Shown piece after piece: positions 21,035-33,800 of a stretch of DNA of 64,000 nt (positions are counted from its first letter, which is position 1; the number at the start of each line of letters is the position of its first letter). The translations under genes were made by a program, and so were the position numbers. The notes under the pieces are model-generated. The model ran no database searches and was not told the origin of the DNA. It worked only from the letters and a program-made list of their open reading frames with translations. Source of the stretch: Phlebopus portentosus (taxonomy: Eukaryota; Basidiomycota; Agaricomycetes; Boletales; Boletinellaceae); contig JAYXKI010000009.1 in NCBI GenBank assembly GCA_037892935.1, positions 1,426,001 to 1,490,000 on the forward strand. The letters run 5' to 3'.

Positions 21035-22361
21035 TAGGACATGAATAGGTGCGTGGTACTAGTCCTCGCTCTGCTGAGCTCAATCTGATTCCCTATTCGC
21101 GGCTCGCAGCTGAAGATGTGTGATCATTGGTCTCGTATGAGACGACTTCTACAAAACGTCAAGATCAAGGTAGCTTCCTTTTGAAGACATGGCCATGTCT
21201 TGTGGACAAACCATCCTCTTTCCCTCTTTTTTTGACAACGCTCAACATTTATACATGTACCTGGGGTGTTCGGTGGGTACGGGGCCGATTCCCCGGTTGC
21301 CCGAGGGGGAGTTATGGGTGGTACTGGGGCAACTAGTACCGCTCTTCCTGCGACCGGCAAGACCCATGAAGGGCAATCGTTGCGAGACGAATAGCGGCCA
21401 GGTTAGAACCCACACCCACTCCTTAAATGGAGCGCAGGATACACATCTTTACTTTATTCTACTTTATTCTCGTTTCACGCGTTAATAGCAACAAGTACAC
21501 TTGTAATATATAGAACCGTACTTACATAACCCGAAATCGGTTTGAGTATCGAGTTCATCACGATCGCATCTCTCCATCTATCCCGTTGAAGACAATGCAA
21601 GGAAAGAAGGCCTCAAGATTTAAGAAGAACGGCAATGAAGACGCCTGTGTCGCATGGTGCGGTCTCTCCGCGGAAGGTCATCTCCATGCCCGTGGACTAC
21701 GTCGATGATAAGATGATCCGACTGATAGCACCCTATTCAATTAGGCGGTCTCTGAGATACGGGAAGGGCCAGTGGTGGCACGGTGGCTCGACCTCAGGAA
21801 AAACTATGGCGGCTCGGATCGCGCTTCGTCAAGTGCGTCTGTCAGTGTCGAACATGTCACATACTTTGCTCAGCTCCACGAAATCTCTTCCTCCGCGTCT
21901 TTCGCATGCCAACATTTATTCCACATGCACTTTCCGGTCGCTTCTTCTTTTCTAAGGAGCACGGTTTGAGTAATCAGCATGAACCATCCAGCAAAAGTCT
22001 CATCATACTGCGGCTGAACGTCATGAATTCGGTTAGTAAGCGAGGAAGTATTGTCGAGTCCACTGTTTTCTTCATGACGTAACCCAACTTGCTGTGCACG
22101 ATCTTGTTTGACGATACTGGCAACAAGCGCTGGGATTCGAAGCCGCTCGACAGCGACGACAAATCGACGTCGCTCACGTACGCGGATTTACGACCTGCCG
22201 TTATTCGATTTGATGTTGGCTCTCTGAGACTGCTTTGTTGATTACTTCCTAACATCCCGATGTGCGTACGAGATAATTCAACCTCTGACGGCTCCTCTAC
22301 TATTTAAGCAGCATTCTGAGCAGTTCAAGAGCGTGCCCCTTTGCTGACTCTCTGAAGTACT
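21035..22361. other. Intergenic region, no gene supported
   Basis: Several short open frames overlap here on both strands (for example 21189-21485 and 21635-21955) but none shows a known domain, conserved neighbour copy or convincing splice structure. No RNA gene was recognised. Confidence 0.4.
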
Positions 22362-22439
22362 ATGATCCGCTGTAACCGTGAGCGCACGCCTGCATTGATT
22401 CGGTTTCCTCCGTCCTACTTAGCGGTACCACCTCATAAC

Positions 22440-22568
22440 CGTGTCCAGCAGCACATCCCGAAGACGGCGCAACCTGATTGGCCCGAAATGTGTAGGCCAC
22501 CAGCCACAGCGGAAAAGAATTTGGAAAGTTTCCGTGCTCGAGAAGAGATGGATCCATTTGTGGATTGA
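22440..22568 (+). pseudogene. Relic of a DUF6533-like gene, C-terminal fragment
   Basis: The frame ends ESFRAREEMDPFVD-stop, clearly related to the C termini of members A (AREELESFVD) and C (REVLETFMD), and the preceding residues (QPDWPEMCRPP) align with the TxLxWNxxVP segment. The rest of the gene is not recognisable upstream. Confidence 0.6.
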
Positions 22569-23165
22569 CTTGCGTATCATGAACGGACTAATGGTTTTCG
22601 TCAACGTGTCACAGGACAGGATGATTTATGTTTGTTGATGCCGGATGCTATGTAGCGTTGCATGGTACATCGCTGATATTATTTGCCTTGAGCTTCCGAG
22701 TGATACCAATTGCCGTTTTTTTCTCGGCTTACTTTTCAACACCTCCCCTTCTTCTGTAGATCTAAATGCAATAAGACTCTGGCTATGTTCATAGGTGGTC
22801 GGCGGGAACCAAAGCGACGCTCTATTTGGAGCCAGTGACACGTGTTTCCACGCGTGGAAGCGCCTTGGAAACTGTCGGCGAAAGTTGAACTTGAGGCCAT
22901 CGCGGACGAATTAGCATACTTTATCATGGATTCGACACGAGAACAGTGGACCAGGGCGCGCCCGTCTCGTGACATTCTTCTACTTCTAGTGACAGTACGT
23001 AATGGTCAAGTAACGTGACAACTTAGTGACTGTCTGTCACAAGTTTTCTTCTCGACACGCAAAGCTGCATAAATGTTTGTATGTGTTGATCACGATTCCA
23101 CCCGTGCATAGATTGTCCACAGCACGGTAGGTGATGGTGGATCCTACCACTACTTTCTTTTTCTG

Positions 23166-23500
23166 TCTGATTAATCGACCATGGTGGCCGTGAAAACGTC
23201 TGCGATGGAATGGGCCGTTACATCCGTCGTCGAATTGGTCTATTCCTTCTGTTCATTGTAAAGACATGGAATTGGATAGGGATCAGCTCAGGTCACCCGG
23301 GACTCGCAAAGCTGACTGTCTCGGACCCGCGATGTGAGTGCTGCAATGGCACGAGATTCATTAGTTTACTTTGCTGTGTAAACTTGCTTCTATCAAATAC
23401 GGATCCAGCACCGACAACAAGAACTGATTCTGTTTAGGTCAACATTGAAGAATATTCACGGTCTGTCTTGTTGGGGTAGCTCTCATGTTCAGGAACAATG
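23166..23500 (+). pseudogene. Relic of a DUF6533-like gene, middle fragment
   Basis: MEWAVTSVVELVYSF followed in a broken frame by sequence resembling the loop after that helix, then AMARDSLVYFAV and a degraded match to the next exon (RIFTVCLVG). These match the GIGWAVTSFVELLLF, MARxSxxYFAV and IFTVC segments of members C and D. Stops and lost frames show it is dead. Confidence 0.6.
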
Positions 23501-24269
23501 ACCTTGGTGATCAGCTGAGATCCTTCGTTGATCGATTCGATACCGGTGAATAGATGAAAGAATGTCTCCACAGCTTTCGTCGATCGTCGATATTTCCGCA
23601 AGACAGGATGGAGAACAGTCTTGTGCATCTTGTGGAGCGCAAATTAGATTACGCACTTGTTCTATACCAATAACGCCATTTTTAGGAGGTATTTCTGGTA
23701 CGATTTGGCTGCCGCTAATGATCTCGAACGAGCTTATCCTCACGATGACAACATTCTATCTGATAGTACATGCGTTGGCATGAGTAATATGGGTGTGAGC
23801 ACGGAGGGTGAAATCGCATACACATAAATCTCTGTATTTCTTTAACGGATGGAAGCTACATAGAAGTTACTCCCACTACTTCTCCAAGATGATGATGCAA
23901 GGAATCCACGCACCTGATCGCATAACTGATTGTTACGCTGCGTTTCTCTGTTGCCGGCAATGAATCATCTTCTCAAATGAAGTCGCAACTTGGCCCTGAT
24001 ATTTCCACGAGCCTACTTCGTGATGCGCTCGTACTGGTTAACGATTGGAAAAGAACAATTGTCATGGAAACTCAGGTGATTCTCTTTCCTAGTTACGGAC
24101 GACAGAACGTCATGCACACATGGATGCTCCGGTGATGGGTGTCAAAGTCTGCTCCCTTCGAGGACCAAAAAGTCGCACGAAACAGTATTCCGCTCCTCTC
24201 CATCATGGGGCAAGATGCCTATAAATCTACGGCCCAACTTTGACCATCGCAGTTGCCGCAAATCCCAAA
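23501..24269. other. Intergenic region, nothing recognised
   Basis: No coding or RNA feature could be supported, apart from possible further decay of the relic at 23.2-23.5 kb. The proximal promoter of member C lies at the right end. Confidence 0.4.
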
Positions 24270-26004
24270 ATGCTTTCTTTATCACACATCGATCCACTCG
24301 ACTATTATTCAAGCATGGTGACAATGTTCAAAGTGACAAATAGTCAGTTTCTTTCTCTGTCAAAACTTCATGTACTTTATTGGTCTCTCAGTCATACTCG
24401 CTACCTTCCACTTTTACTATGCAGGTAAGTTCGATTATGCCATTTTCATTCCTTGAACTTTGCTGACAGAGTAACAGCATTACATCTTGGAGAAGAAGTC
24501 CGCTCCTTAGTTATGAATGTTTCCGGGAACAGATTCGAACTTACTTTTGATGTAGGTCGAATACATCTGGGTAAATCCGCTTCCGTCGACTCAACTCAAG
24601 ATCTTGTGAAGCTCATTTGATACTTACATAGTCGAAAAGCTGGACAGCCGGGAAAGTGTTGTATCTACTAGTACGTACCTGCAGTCCCCTGAACTGTTCT
24701 CATGGAATCTCAAAGCTGGATAGACCAGATATCTCGGCTCGATTTTCTTACTGTATGTGCAAGGCACTGATTCGCAAGCGCATCGCTAATGTGTATGCTG
24801 GACAGGTGCTTGATTGCGGGGGTACGCAGCTACGCCTGGAACGATACTGGCCTTGAATTGGACGCTGTTAGTATATATCATTACTGGAAATTTTCTTTTT
24901 GGTGACCACGTTATGGATCAGCACTCTGTGAACGGCTTTTTTACGACTTGTGAGTGGCACATCATTTGTGAGAATTCCCACGGATTATCGTAACAACAAG
25001 GTCTAAATGGAGAGCTATTTGCTGGCCTTGGACCTATGATAATACTGCTTGCTGAGGGTGAGCTGACTCCCGAACAACACCTTTTTCACTAATATTGCCA
25101 TATCCTTTTGAAGTCATCCTTATGATGCGTGTGTACGCGCTGTACGAGAAAAGCAAGCTCCTGCTAGCCTTCTTCATCTTCCTAGCAGCTGGACTTCTTG
25201 GATTCAACATCCTGCAATTGTCGCATCTTTTCTGTGAGTCAAATATGTGAAATTTGCACCATCTGACTTACTTCGTTGTAAAGTAAACATTGAAATAAAG
25301 ACCTGTCTAAATGGGGACTGTTTTCAAGTGGTCAAAAGAACCCGTAGAGCATTCATTGCGGAGGGAACTCTGCTTAATTTTGAATGCATGTATGCTCTCC
25401 CAATATCTGGGATCGGCTGGGCAGTCACATCTTTTGTTGAGCTGCTTCTATTCATTTTGGTGATTATGAAGGCGAGGAAATGGGAAGGGAGTAGCTCTGC
25501 GACGCAAGCGGCGAAAAACAATCCGTCACAGGCATGCCATATAGCTACTAGAATGGCGAGGGCCTCGATTGTATACTTTGCTGTGTAAGCATGCTTTAGA
25601 ACTAATAGAAAAATAAAGCTGATGAAAAACATTCCCATGCGCATCTGGATTAAAGAATATTCACCGTCTGCTGCATTGGTGCGGCTGTTATGTTTATCGA
25701 GGAGAATGCCCCTTTCGTAAGTTCCCTCGTCTTACAGGTATTTGCGATACTTATATCTTGAAAGAATGTTTTGACTCGCTGGATTATCGAGTACAATAGA
25801 CTGCCGTACGAGACGTTTGTCATAACTGTGATGACCATTCTGGCTCCGAAACTCATACTCGACCTCCGAAAAGAATTCTATGGTCCACCCGAGAGGAAGG
25901 ACACAGAGCTGACATGGAATGCTGATGTACCCACTTACTCTACGATGGATGGAAGCTCGGAGGAATACAGTGATCGGGAAGTACTAGAGACATTTATGGA
26001 TTGA
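24270..26004 (+). CDS. DUF6533-like multi-pass membrane protein, member C
   Basis: The first exon starts MLSLSHIDPLDYYSSM at 24270. Later exon pieces are VILATFHFYYA (about 24390), EYIWVN (about 24556), SWTAGKVLYLL (about 24636), ARYLGSIFLL (about 24727), AGVRSYAWNDTGLELD (about 24817), ELFAGLGPMIILLAE (about 25013), MMRVYALYEKSKLLLAFF (about 25121), ALPISGIGWAVTSFVELLL (about 25393), MARASIVYFAV (about 25552) and YETFVITVMTILAPKLIL (about 25810), ending ETFMD-stop at 26004. Introns are about 50-60 nt. At least six hydrophobic helices are visible. The arrangement matches Agaricomycete DUF6533-like proteins, whose role is unknown. This is the best preserved of the array. Confidence 0.7.
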
Positions 26005-26663
26005 CTAAGGCATGAATCTGAGACGGATGGAGAATACCGATGTTGTACCGCAGTACGCTTGTTACAACCCTTCTGTATTATAGTCGGTTTAAGGTGCTTT
26101 TTGCCGATACAATTGTTGCCAACCAAATACCATTATCGTGTCTATCAGAATCCACGCGTATGAATCGGTAGGATGCATGGTGACAATGAAATGACCATGT
26201 GCATCAAAGAAGCGGATGGGCAGGATATTACGTAATGAAAAGAAAACAATTGAAGGCGCGAATCAGCCGATCGACGCATGGAAAACACCCCATGGAAAGG
26301 AACAAACCTGCTTGATTAGCCACCTAAGCTAGGGACAACCCAGATCTCGTCAATGCCCTTGGGATCCGGGATTCAAACCGTCCGGCTGGACACTGGAAAA
26401 GCGAGTTATCAATCCCAAGGCAAAGCGCTATAGTCTCGGCGTAAGAATCTTGGACGATCTTCTTCAGAAAAGAAAACTCCTGAAGCAGTAATGCTATGCG
26501 TTCTATACCTGTACTTGATGCGCTGGTGGAAAAGAAGCACTGTAACTCTTGTCTACTGTATCAACGGCACCGCACTTGTTACGCCGCTTGTCACCGAAAC
26601 GGGCGATGCTATAAAACTACATCCTGCCAGACAGGAATTCCCGCACACTCCTCTGAGGAAGGA
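26005..26663. other. Intergenic region between members C and D
   Basis: About 660 bp has no supported gene. It holds the promoter of member D; no clear motif stands out. Confidence 0.4.
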
Positions 26664-28371
26664 ATGTCTACATCGAGTATGACACCGGATGTGGTCGCTT
26701 TGGCTGCGACCGCTGCACATCGAGTTACAACATTCAAAGCGACAGTTGGTTAGCTTCTCAGATTCGTCTTAAATTCACATATATATACCAAAGCTCCGTA
26801 GTCATTTGCACTACTTTCCATTTATATTACACAGGTAAGTTGTTTTTAAGTCTCGTTGGCTTCTGTTGATAAGGACCGTTAGCCTTGAATCTGGATGACG
26901 AGGTTCGTCTTCCAACGATATGCAAATGAATAGCCTTCATGTTCCATGTCCTAGGTTAAGTACATCTGGGTGAGCGTGCCCACAAATTTCTGCACAGTCG
27001 ATGGATATATACTGGGTCCCTAACAGCCAAAGAAATGGACAATTGGGAAGGCCATGTATTTGTTGGTAAATCCTTTAAAATATTTGAACAGTCGTAATGA
27101 ACGCTTGATGCCTCGATAGACAAGATACTTAGGCTTAACTTTTCTAATGTGTGTACAAGGTTGACCTATTCCATTACTCTTTCCTATAACCTTGCCCAGA
27201 TGCTCAAGTGCCGGTGTTCACGGTTATGCATGGATTGATCATCGTTATATCTTTTTCGAGGCAGGTCTCTATCGTATAGGACTGCGACTCAAGATTCACG
27301 TCATTACAGAAGGCACCCAACATCAACGACTTTTTCGCAACCTGTGAGTGATATCTACATCTGTCTGTTGCACATCGTGACCCGAAGATTACCAAAAGGC
27401 TTTCGCAATGAACTTTTCGCAGGCTTCGGGCCAATGATAATACTTATTGCAGAAGGTGAGCTGAAGGCCCACACTTACGCATTTTCTTCGATCAACCTTC
27501 TGTCTTTCGTATCGACAGTCATCCTTCAGATGCGCGTTTATGCGTTGTACGGAACAAACAAGAAACTGCTCGTCGTCTTCGTTCTAATTAGCGTGGCGCT
27601 GTTTGGATTCAATATTTTGCAGATGTCAACCCTATTTTGTGAGTCCATCTACAGTGTAAGTGCAGCTTCAGCGGTGTTTACCTGATATGATCCGAGCAAG
27701 TGTATATTGAGCAGAATGAGTGCGACAACGGTGGATGCTTTCTAAAGCGTGATCACTACCGAAGAGTATTTATTCCCCCCTTTGATGATCAACCGTTCGT
27801 GTGCATCGATGCATTGCCAATATCCGGTATCGGATGGGCTGTCACATCTTTTGTGGAGCTTCTTCTATTTCTGCTGGTGATCTTCAAGGCACAAGTAGGA
27901 AAGGTCCATAAAAATGTGATGCACGGACCCGGGATTTTTTCCGATACAAATGATATAGCCACCGCCATGGCGAGAGATTCTGTGGCATACTTTGCTGCGT
28001 ACGTACATTCTCAGCTCCCAACTCGTGCATTGCCAAATGGATACTGACATTCGGATTTGAAGAATATTCACCGTTTGTCTTGCCGGTACGATTCTCGTAT
28101 TCACGTCAGAGCGTAACGTTGTACGTACCGCTAGTTGTTTCCCGAGTACTCAGCTTACTTTACGAAGTTTGGCCGATTTTCTGAGTTCTTTAACTTCATC
28201 CGGAACGCGTACGAAATAATTGTCGTAACGATTATGACGATACTTGCCCCGAAGCTGATTCTCGACCTTCGAGCCCGGTACTATAGAACTGAGGAGGTCA
28301 AGTCGACGCAGCTGTCTTGGAACTTCGAGGCACCTGTGCATTCCGCGACACGGGGACAGAACACACACTGA
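26664..28371 (+). CDS. DUF6533-like multi-pass membrane protein, member D
   Basis: The start MSTSSMTPDVVALAATAAH at 26664 fits the exon layout of member C. Later pieces are CTTFHLYYT (about 26812), KKWTIGKAMYLL (about 27028), TRYLGLTFLM (about 27121), ELFAGFGPMIILIAE (about 27411), QMRVYALYGTNKKLLVVF (about 27528), ALPISGIGWAVTSFVELLL (about 27810), MARDSVAYFAA (about 27967) and YEIIVVTIMTILAPKLILD (about 28209), with a stop at 28371. The C terminus is shorter than in members A and C and lacks the E-x-F-x-D end. It is probably functional, but some exon borders are unproven. Confidence 0.65.
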
Positions 28372-29086
28372 ATTAGACAGTAAACCGTGGAATGATCATA
28401 ATAGCGAGAACTTTCTTTATAATGTAGGTCCAGATTGTATTTAGAACGTGCATCGATCGTCGATGCTTTATCCTTCGGCTTTGCTCGCGTCCCAAGCAGA
28501 ACTGACAAAGAACTTTAGCTTCGTTTGGGTAACCAACCCACCCTAGGTTCCATACTTACAGTAGTTACCCTATTGTGATACAAACGCGCATGCGGCAGCT
28601 ATATTGAATATGCCAGATAAGGTCCGTGAGTTGTGTTTGATGCAGGATCAGGAAGGGGATGAATGAAAGTATCGGTCGAGAATGAATGACAGTACGCTAA
28701 ATTAGGCGGGAGTTTGGAATACTTAATGAAACGTTGCATGTATAAGGCATGCACAGGAGAAGAGAGTATAATACTTTATGATCGAAGAAATAATATAAAG
28801 AGGGGAGGATCATGGTTGATCTTCGGATACGGACAACGTTCGCGCGTGCTTTTCATGAGGCCATAAAGAAGGAACGGAGATTGCGATGCATGGATATCGG
28901 ATATCCTGCTGTACCAATTCGACTATACAGCGTGTGCACTGGACTGGAAATTCGGCTGTTGCACTGGCGGAGGAGATTGAACTTGTCGTTGCTCATCTCC
29001 TGATCGGCCTGAAGAGACAGAAGGCGGTACACGAGCACCAGGGCCGTATGGTGGGAGTGCCTCTACTGGTCTAGAGATGAGCGTGC
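28372..29086. other. Convergent intergenic region, nothing recognised
   Basis: About 700 bp lies between the 3' ends of member D and the DUF7598-like gene. Only short overlapping open frames occur, with no known similarity. Confidence 0.4.
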
Positions 29087-30124
29087 CTACAAACGAAGGC
29101 GTATAAATACAAAAGTAGCAGAAGCTGCATTTGTAAAAGACTCACCCATACCGGCAGCGAGTTTCTCCGCCCTTCGTCCCCAGCCATATCCCTTCGAAAA
29201 GCCGACATATGGCTTCTCATCGGACGCGTCGGTTCCGAGAGTCGCCTTTTCGTCTGAACGAGAGTCATGACTCATGAACGATGGTGGCTGTCCGGTGAAG
29301 ATGGGCTTAAATGGCCCTGCATGCGCGCCGACTCTGTCCGAAACCACACTGGGCAAAGGCAGAATGCCTTTCTTCCTCTCGCGCGCCAGCTTAGGATGGA
29401 TCGCTTGGCTTTGCCCTTCTCACGGAAGATGAGGCCCTGTGGTACCAGAGACAGGTGTTTAATCGACGTAATGAAAGAAAGATATGAAAGAGACTGACAG
29501 TCAGCATGTTCAGGCACCCAATAGCAAAGAGGAAGAACGCAGAAACGAGGGTGAAGTCATCAACATGATGCGAAAGGATAGCGGCACCAATGAAGCATTG
29601 GAACAATCCAATCGCTCCCATTCCAAAATCCGATCCTAGTACAGGGAAGAAGCGGTCGAAAAACTTGTACGGCCAGCCAATTTCGGAAAGAAAGAGGATG
29701 ATGACTTGGAAGATTATCATCAGGCGATTGACTACTGCCCAGAATACACCAGCGGGCTGGTTAGGCACGGTGCTTCCCCTACACGTGTGATCAGCAAGTT
29801 TATAAGCTTTAAGAACATGGTGACATGCAACGGCTATGAATAGCGCGAACATGCAGACCTACTCGATGTAATCGCAGTCCAGCGTATCGTCTGTCACCGA
29901 TGAATCAGTGCCATTGGTCTGCACCGCAGATTGGAATTCATTGACAGCTTTAACATCTTCGACCATCGTGAGGATGTTACTTGCGAAGGCAAGTATCAAC
30001 GCGATGATGCTGAGCACTCGAATGGCATTCAAGCCGATAAATATGTCTATGCATCGATTGCTAGTGAGTCTTCAAGCCACAACTGAAAAAATGATAACTC
30101 ACAAGCACGAGGAGGCAGCGGCAT
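29087..30124 (-). CDS. DUF7598-like multi-pass membrane protein
   Basis: Exons 30124-30103, 30046-29863, 29778-29499, 29436-29350 and 29287-29087 join in frame to give 257 aa. The N terminus MPLPPRAYIFIGLNAIRVLS leads into four or so hydrophobic helices (for example IIALILAFASNILTMV, LMIIFQVIILFLSEIGW, GAIGLFQCFIGAAILS, TLVSAFFLFAIGCLNML), then GLIFREKGKAKRS and a hydrophilic Ser/Gly-rich tail. The layout fits the DUF7598 family of basidiomycete membrane proteins (function unknown). The last intron (29288-29349, donor GTGTGG) is the weak point: without it the tail is in a different frame, so a one-base frameshift near 29375 is the alternative explanation. Confidence 0.65.
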
Positions 30125-30844
30125 GACTCAACCTCAAACAAAGGTTGTCTCTAGAACTCGTTTATATAACAAAGAAGATTTGAGCAGGCCAGCAAGACCG
30201 AAAGCTTAAAAGACTGAGGTGAACCTGCACCGAGGGGAGGTCGAAATCGCTGAAGGGGAGGAAGTTAAAAGGGAGAGGGTGGACGTGAACAATGAAGTTA
30301 AGTGAATGGGGTGAATAAACCACATACCCGACTCTGAGGTTAAGTATTGGGCCTTCCGGCCACGGTTGGATACGGTATGCAGGCCGCAGCATTGTTCCAA
30401 CCACGTTGTTGTTTTCCTCTTTCTCTCGATCGGGCCCGGGCTTGTCACTTCTCTTCGGCATAGAACATTAACCAAAATGGTCAAAAACAAAAGATACAAA
30501 AAGACACGAGCCTTGCAACAACGCAAAGTTGAGTCACATCACGAGTCACACATCGCTTTATTTTTCTTCCGTTGCTAACGCTTCGTATTGTCCGTATTGT
30601 CCTTGCTGTTGTACTCATGCTCGCAGCGCTTGTTCACGAGAAGCCTCCCTTTACAAAAATCGGACCACCTCAGTCCGATTACACAGGAGTCCATGTAAAA
30701 AATCATATCGAATTTACGAGCAGCTAGTGACATCCGGGTAACGCATAGAGAAAATAAGGTATCATCGATCATCATCGTCATTCAAAAGTTCTGCCGGGCG
30801 TAAGTTCGATACTCAAAGAAAGAGGAATAGCATCACGAAGTCGC
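30125..30844. other. Intergenic region, nothing recognised
   Basis: This region between the start of the DUF7598-like gene and the end of the C2-MUN gene should contain the former's promoter and the latter's 3' UTR. Short open frames on both strands have no support. Confidence 0.4.
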
Positions 30845-33800
30845 TCAAGAAGGGAGGGCAGGCACGGGCGGAACGTTCAGCTGCTGCTGTCGTGGTCGAC
30901 CCAGCGATCTTTGGTTCCGCTCCTGGTTCCGTTTCTCCTGCTCCGCATGCATTCGTGCGATGATCTGCATTTGCTGAGCAATGAAGTCGCTCGTCCCGGG
31001 TCTACAATAAGCTTTATGAGAGCCTGTAGATGACATGGTTTCCATATGGGAACTTACCTCATCCGCAAGATCCGCATGATGATCTCGCCGTTCGTCACTT
31101 CCGTTTGTTCTTTCTTCTCCCGCTTTCTGTCTTTGATCGTCCCAAGATTCCGTTGTGAGTACACTGTCTTGGCGCGCCTCTTCACCGTCGGCGCTTTCTG
31201 CAACTGCTGCTGCATCATCCGCACGCACTCTTCCATCAAAGCATCGCTAAGGCGAACAAAGAAGTGTGAGTACGCTAATGTCTTGAAACAATTAAAAACC
31301 GAAAATAGGGCTTACGTGCTCCAGTCGTAGTACAACCGTATAGAAACGACATCGCGATATTTCTGATTTTGTAGCGTCTCTAGCGGAATACCCTCCCCGC
31401 CAATATAGAAAAAGTCTCTCAGGAACTTAAGCCATTTGAACACGATGTCGACTTCTTTGTCTGATAGCGGCTTCATGTCACTCGGCACATCCGACAAAGG
31501 TGGGACAAGCAGTAGTTCAATGACCGTGAGGATTTCCTTCCACAGGCGTGTCATCACCATCTCCTTTGTCTCGTCAGACAAATACGTATTTAGCGTCTGT
31601 AGGTTACCCTCAAGGTAGTCAAAAAGCGGAGTGATTGCTTGTTCGATTTCGTAATCCGAAAGTGATTCCGGCTTGATCCGCGGCCTCTCTGTTTGCGGAA
31701 GAGGAATTTGGACCTCATTTGAGCTCGGACCAACGGCGCTCCGGTAGAGCGCCGAGACGTTCTCGAGAGCTTTGGTGTAGTCAAGTGTTGAACCGGGCTT
31801 GACTAGACTCTTAAGCACCGCGCGGGAAAGAGATTGTTGTATAAAAGGCGCCATCTAGCATTCGCGAGTTATGGTAATGGTAACGGAAGGCAAGAGGATC
31901 GAACATACCTTATCAATGAATATTCGAACCATTTCCCCCTCCGCTCGTTTCAGCGAACGGAAAGCACGCCCGAAGTAAAACTGGATGTCATCCTTCTCGC
32001 CCTCCATGCTCACCCTTAGCAGAACCCGTCCAGAGGTATCTAGATCGTACCACAAGTCATGTGCGAGGAAGTCACCGAATCGTCGAGGGTCCAGGCATAT
32101 GTAGGCTCGTCCGACCGTATCGTGTTTCCCGATGAGGGCACGATCTCGTATACTGACCATGAGCCAGAGCGGTTTGTCCACGGAGATATCGAAACTTTCG
32201 TCCCCTTGGAGCACATATTAGCTTTGGCCTTGCGCCTAAAGAGCACCTTAAACTTACAACGAGGGTTGAGTGTCTCATAAATCGTCCTAGTCTTCGCTAG
32301 CCGGCTCCCATGCTCGTCGCTAAGCGTCACAAAAGTATCTAGTTTCGATGATGGACTACTATCCAGTGGAACCAAGCCCTCTGCGATAACGATCTTCACT
32401 GTGAACAAAAATCGTGGTCGTTCCTGCTTCTCAGGCACAGGTGGGGCAATTCGCTCCAAGGTCTCCGTAATACGGTCAGCGTCGATGCGCTGGTAAATTC
32501 CATCAAGCAATCGTCGTGCAGCTTCAATATTATTGAGCTTAACGCAGGACGTTGGTTGGAAGTTGAACGGAGTGACTTTCTTCTCGCCTGTCAATTGGGC
32601 TAGTTGCTTCGCCCGTTCGAGCCATGCAGATTGCTTCTGTGGTTGAAGATGCTCGCTTGGCCGTGGAAACATCTCTGACGTGAACAGTTCCTCAACTTGC
32701 CGACAGTATTGCTCGATAGCCTTGCTGATCGTCTTTAACCCATAGTCAACTGCTATACATTAGTCATAGGAAAATAGATATCCAACCTTCGATAAAGCGG
32801 TGAAGAATCGAGCCTCTTGGTATTCATCGATCCATTCTAGATCCTTAAGAAAGTCGATCGGGGCACGGATGGAATCGAAGAGGTCAACAATGGATGAACT
32901 ATGTCCTGCTGTATCCGATGCCTCGAACTTGTCAGCCGAAATCGCGCCCTGTACCCACTGCATCGTCTTATTATCGACAGTCACCAGCCACTGTCGGACA
33001 TAAGGCTCGAAGAAAGAGACTATATCAAACCTCAGTAGCGCATCGGGACAGAACGCATGATGCATTTCCAAGATAGTCTTCGTCCTTCGGAAGAGCGTGA
33101 AGATATCCTCGATTGGTACATCGGGAGTCGGTTGATTCATCGACGCCTCGTGTAGTCGTTTTCGGTTCGCTTCAAGATCAGCGAGGAACATGGGTACTTG
33201 CACCTCCATCACTAGTCCAACAATATCAACATGCCCGAGAAGCGGATCCGGGAAGCGTTTGTCAAGCAACTTCGCATTCTTCTCGATGGCATCCGTTGTA
33301 AGCAGTAGCGGCAGTGCGCGATTTACTCCAGGTGCAGAAAATAGTTCTTTCGACTTTTCTAGGTATGCCTGCTCAGCAATTTCCCGCACTTTCTCTCGCA
33401 TTGTCTCAGCACTTGCGGGTAGGTCGATATTTGTTCGCGCAAGAAGACCTGATTCCTGCAGAGTATCAATCACTCCTAGGTATGAAGCGATCTCAGAAGG
33501 TCTCAGATTCGGCAGTCCATCGAGGGTATGATAGATCGACGAGAGAAAGATGTTGAAGAGGCTCTCGCATACGTCGGCCAGGTATTCTATCTGCAGTGGA
33601 ACAATCAGTACGACTTAAACCGACGAGTGCATAAATATAACTGACATCTGATTTTGGCCATAAGTTGATATCGACGTCTTGCATCGCTTTCAAGATCATC
33701 TGCAAGCCTTCCGGGATACATTCCAGAGGCACCTCACTGCGTTCGTACTTCGCCTTGATAACGTCCATGAAACACGCGACACGGTATGATTGGCCTATCC

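Noticed and set aside
21124..21485. Small protein genes on both strands
   Set aside because: Overlapping low-information frames with no similarity to neighbours, no conserved start context and no intron signals.
26340..26420. Possible tRNA (GATTCAAACC on the plus strand, i.e. a T-loop-like word on the minus strand)
   Set aside because: The five-base T stem and an acceptor stem could not be formed on either strand.
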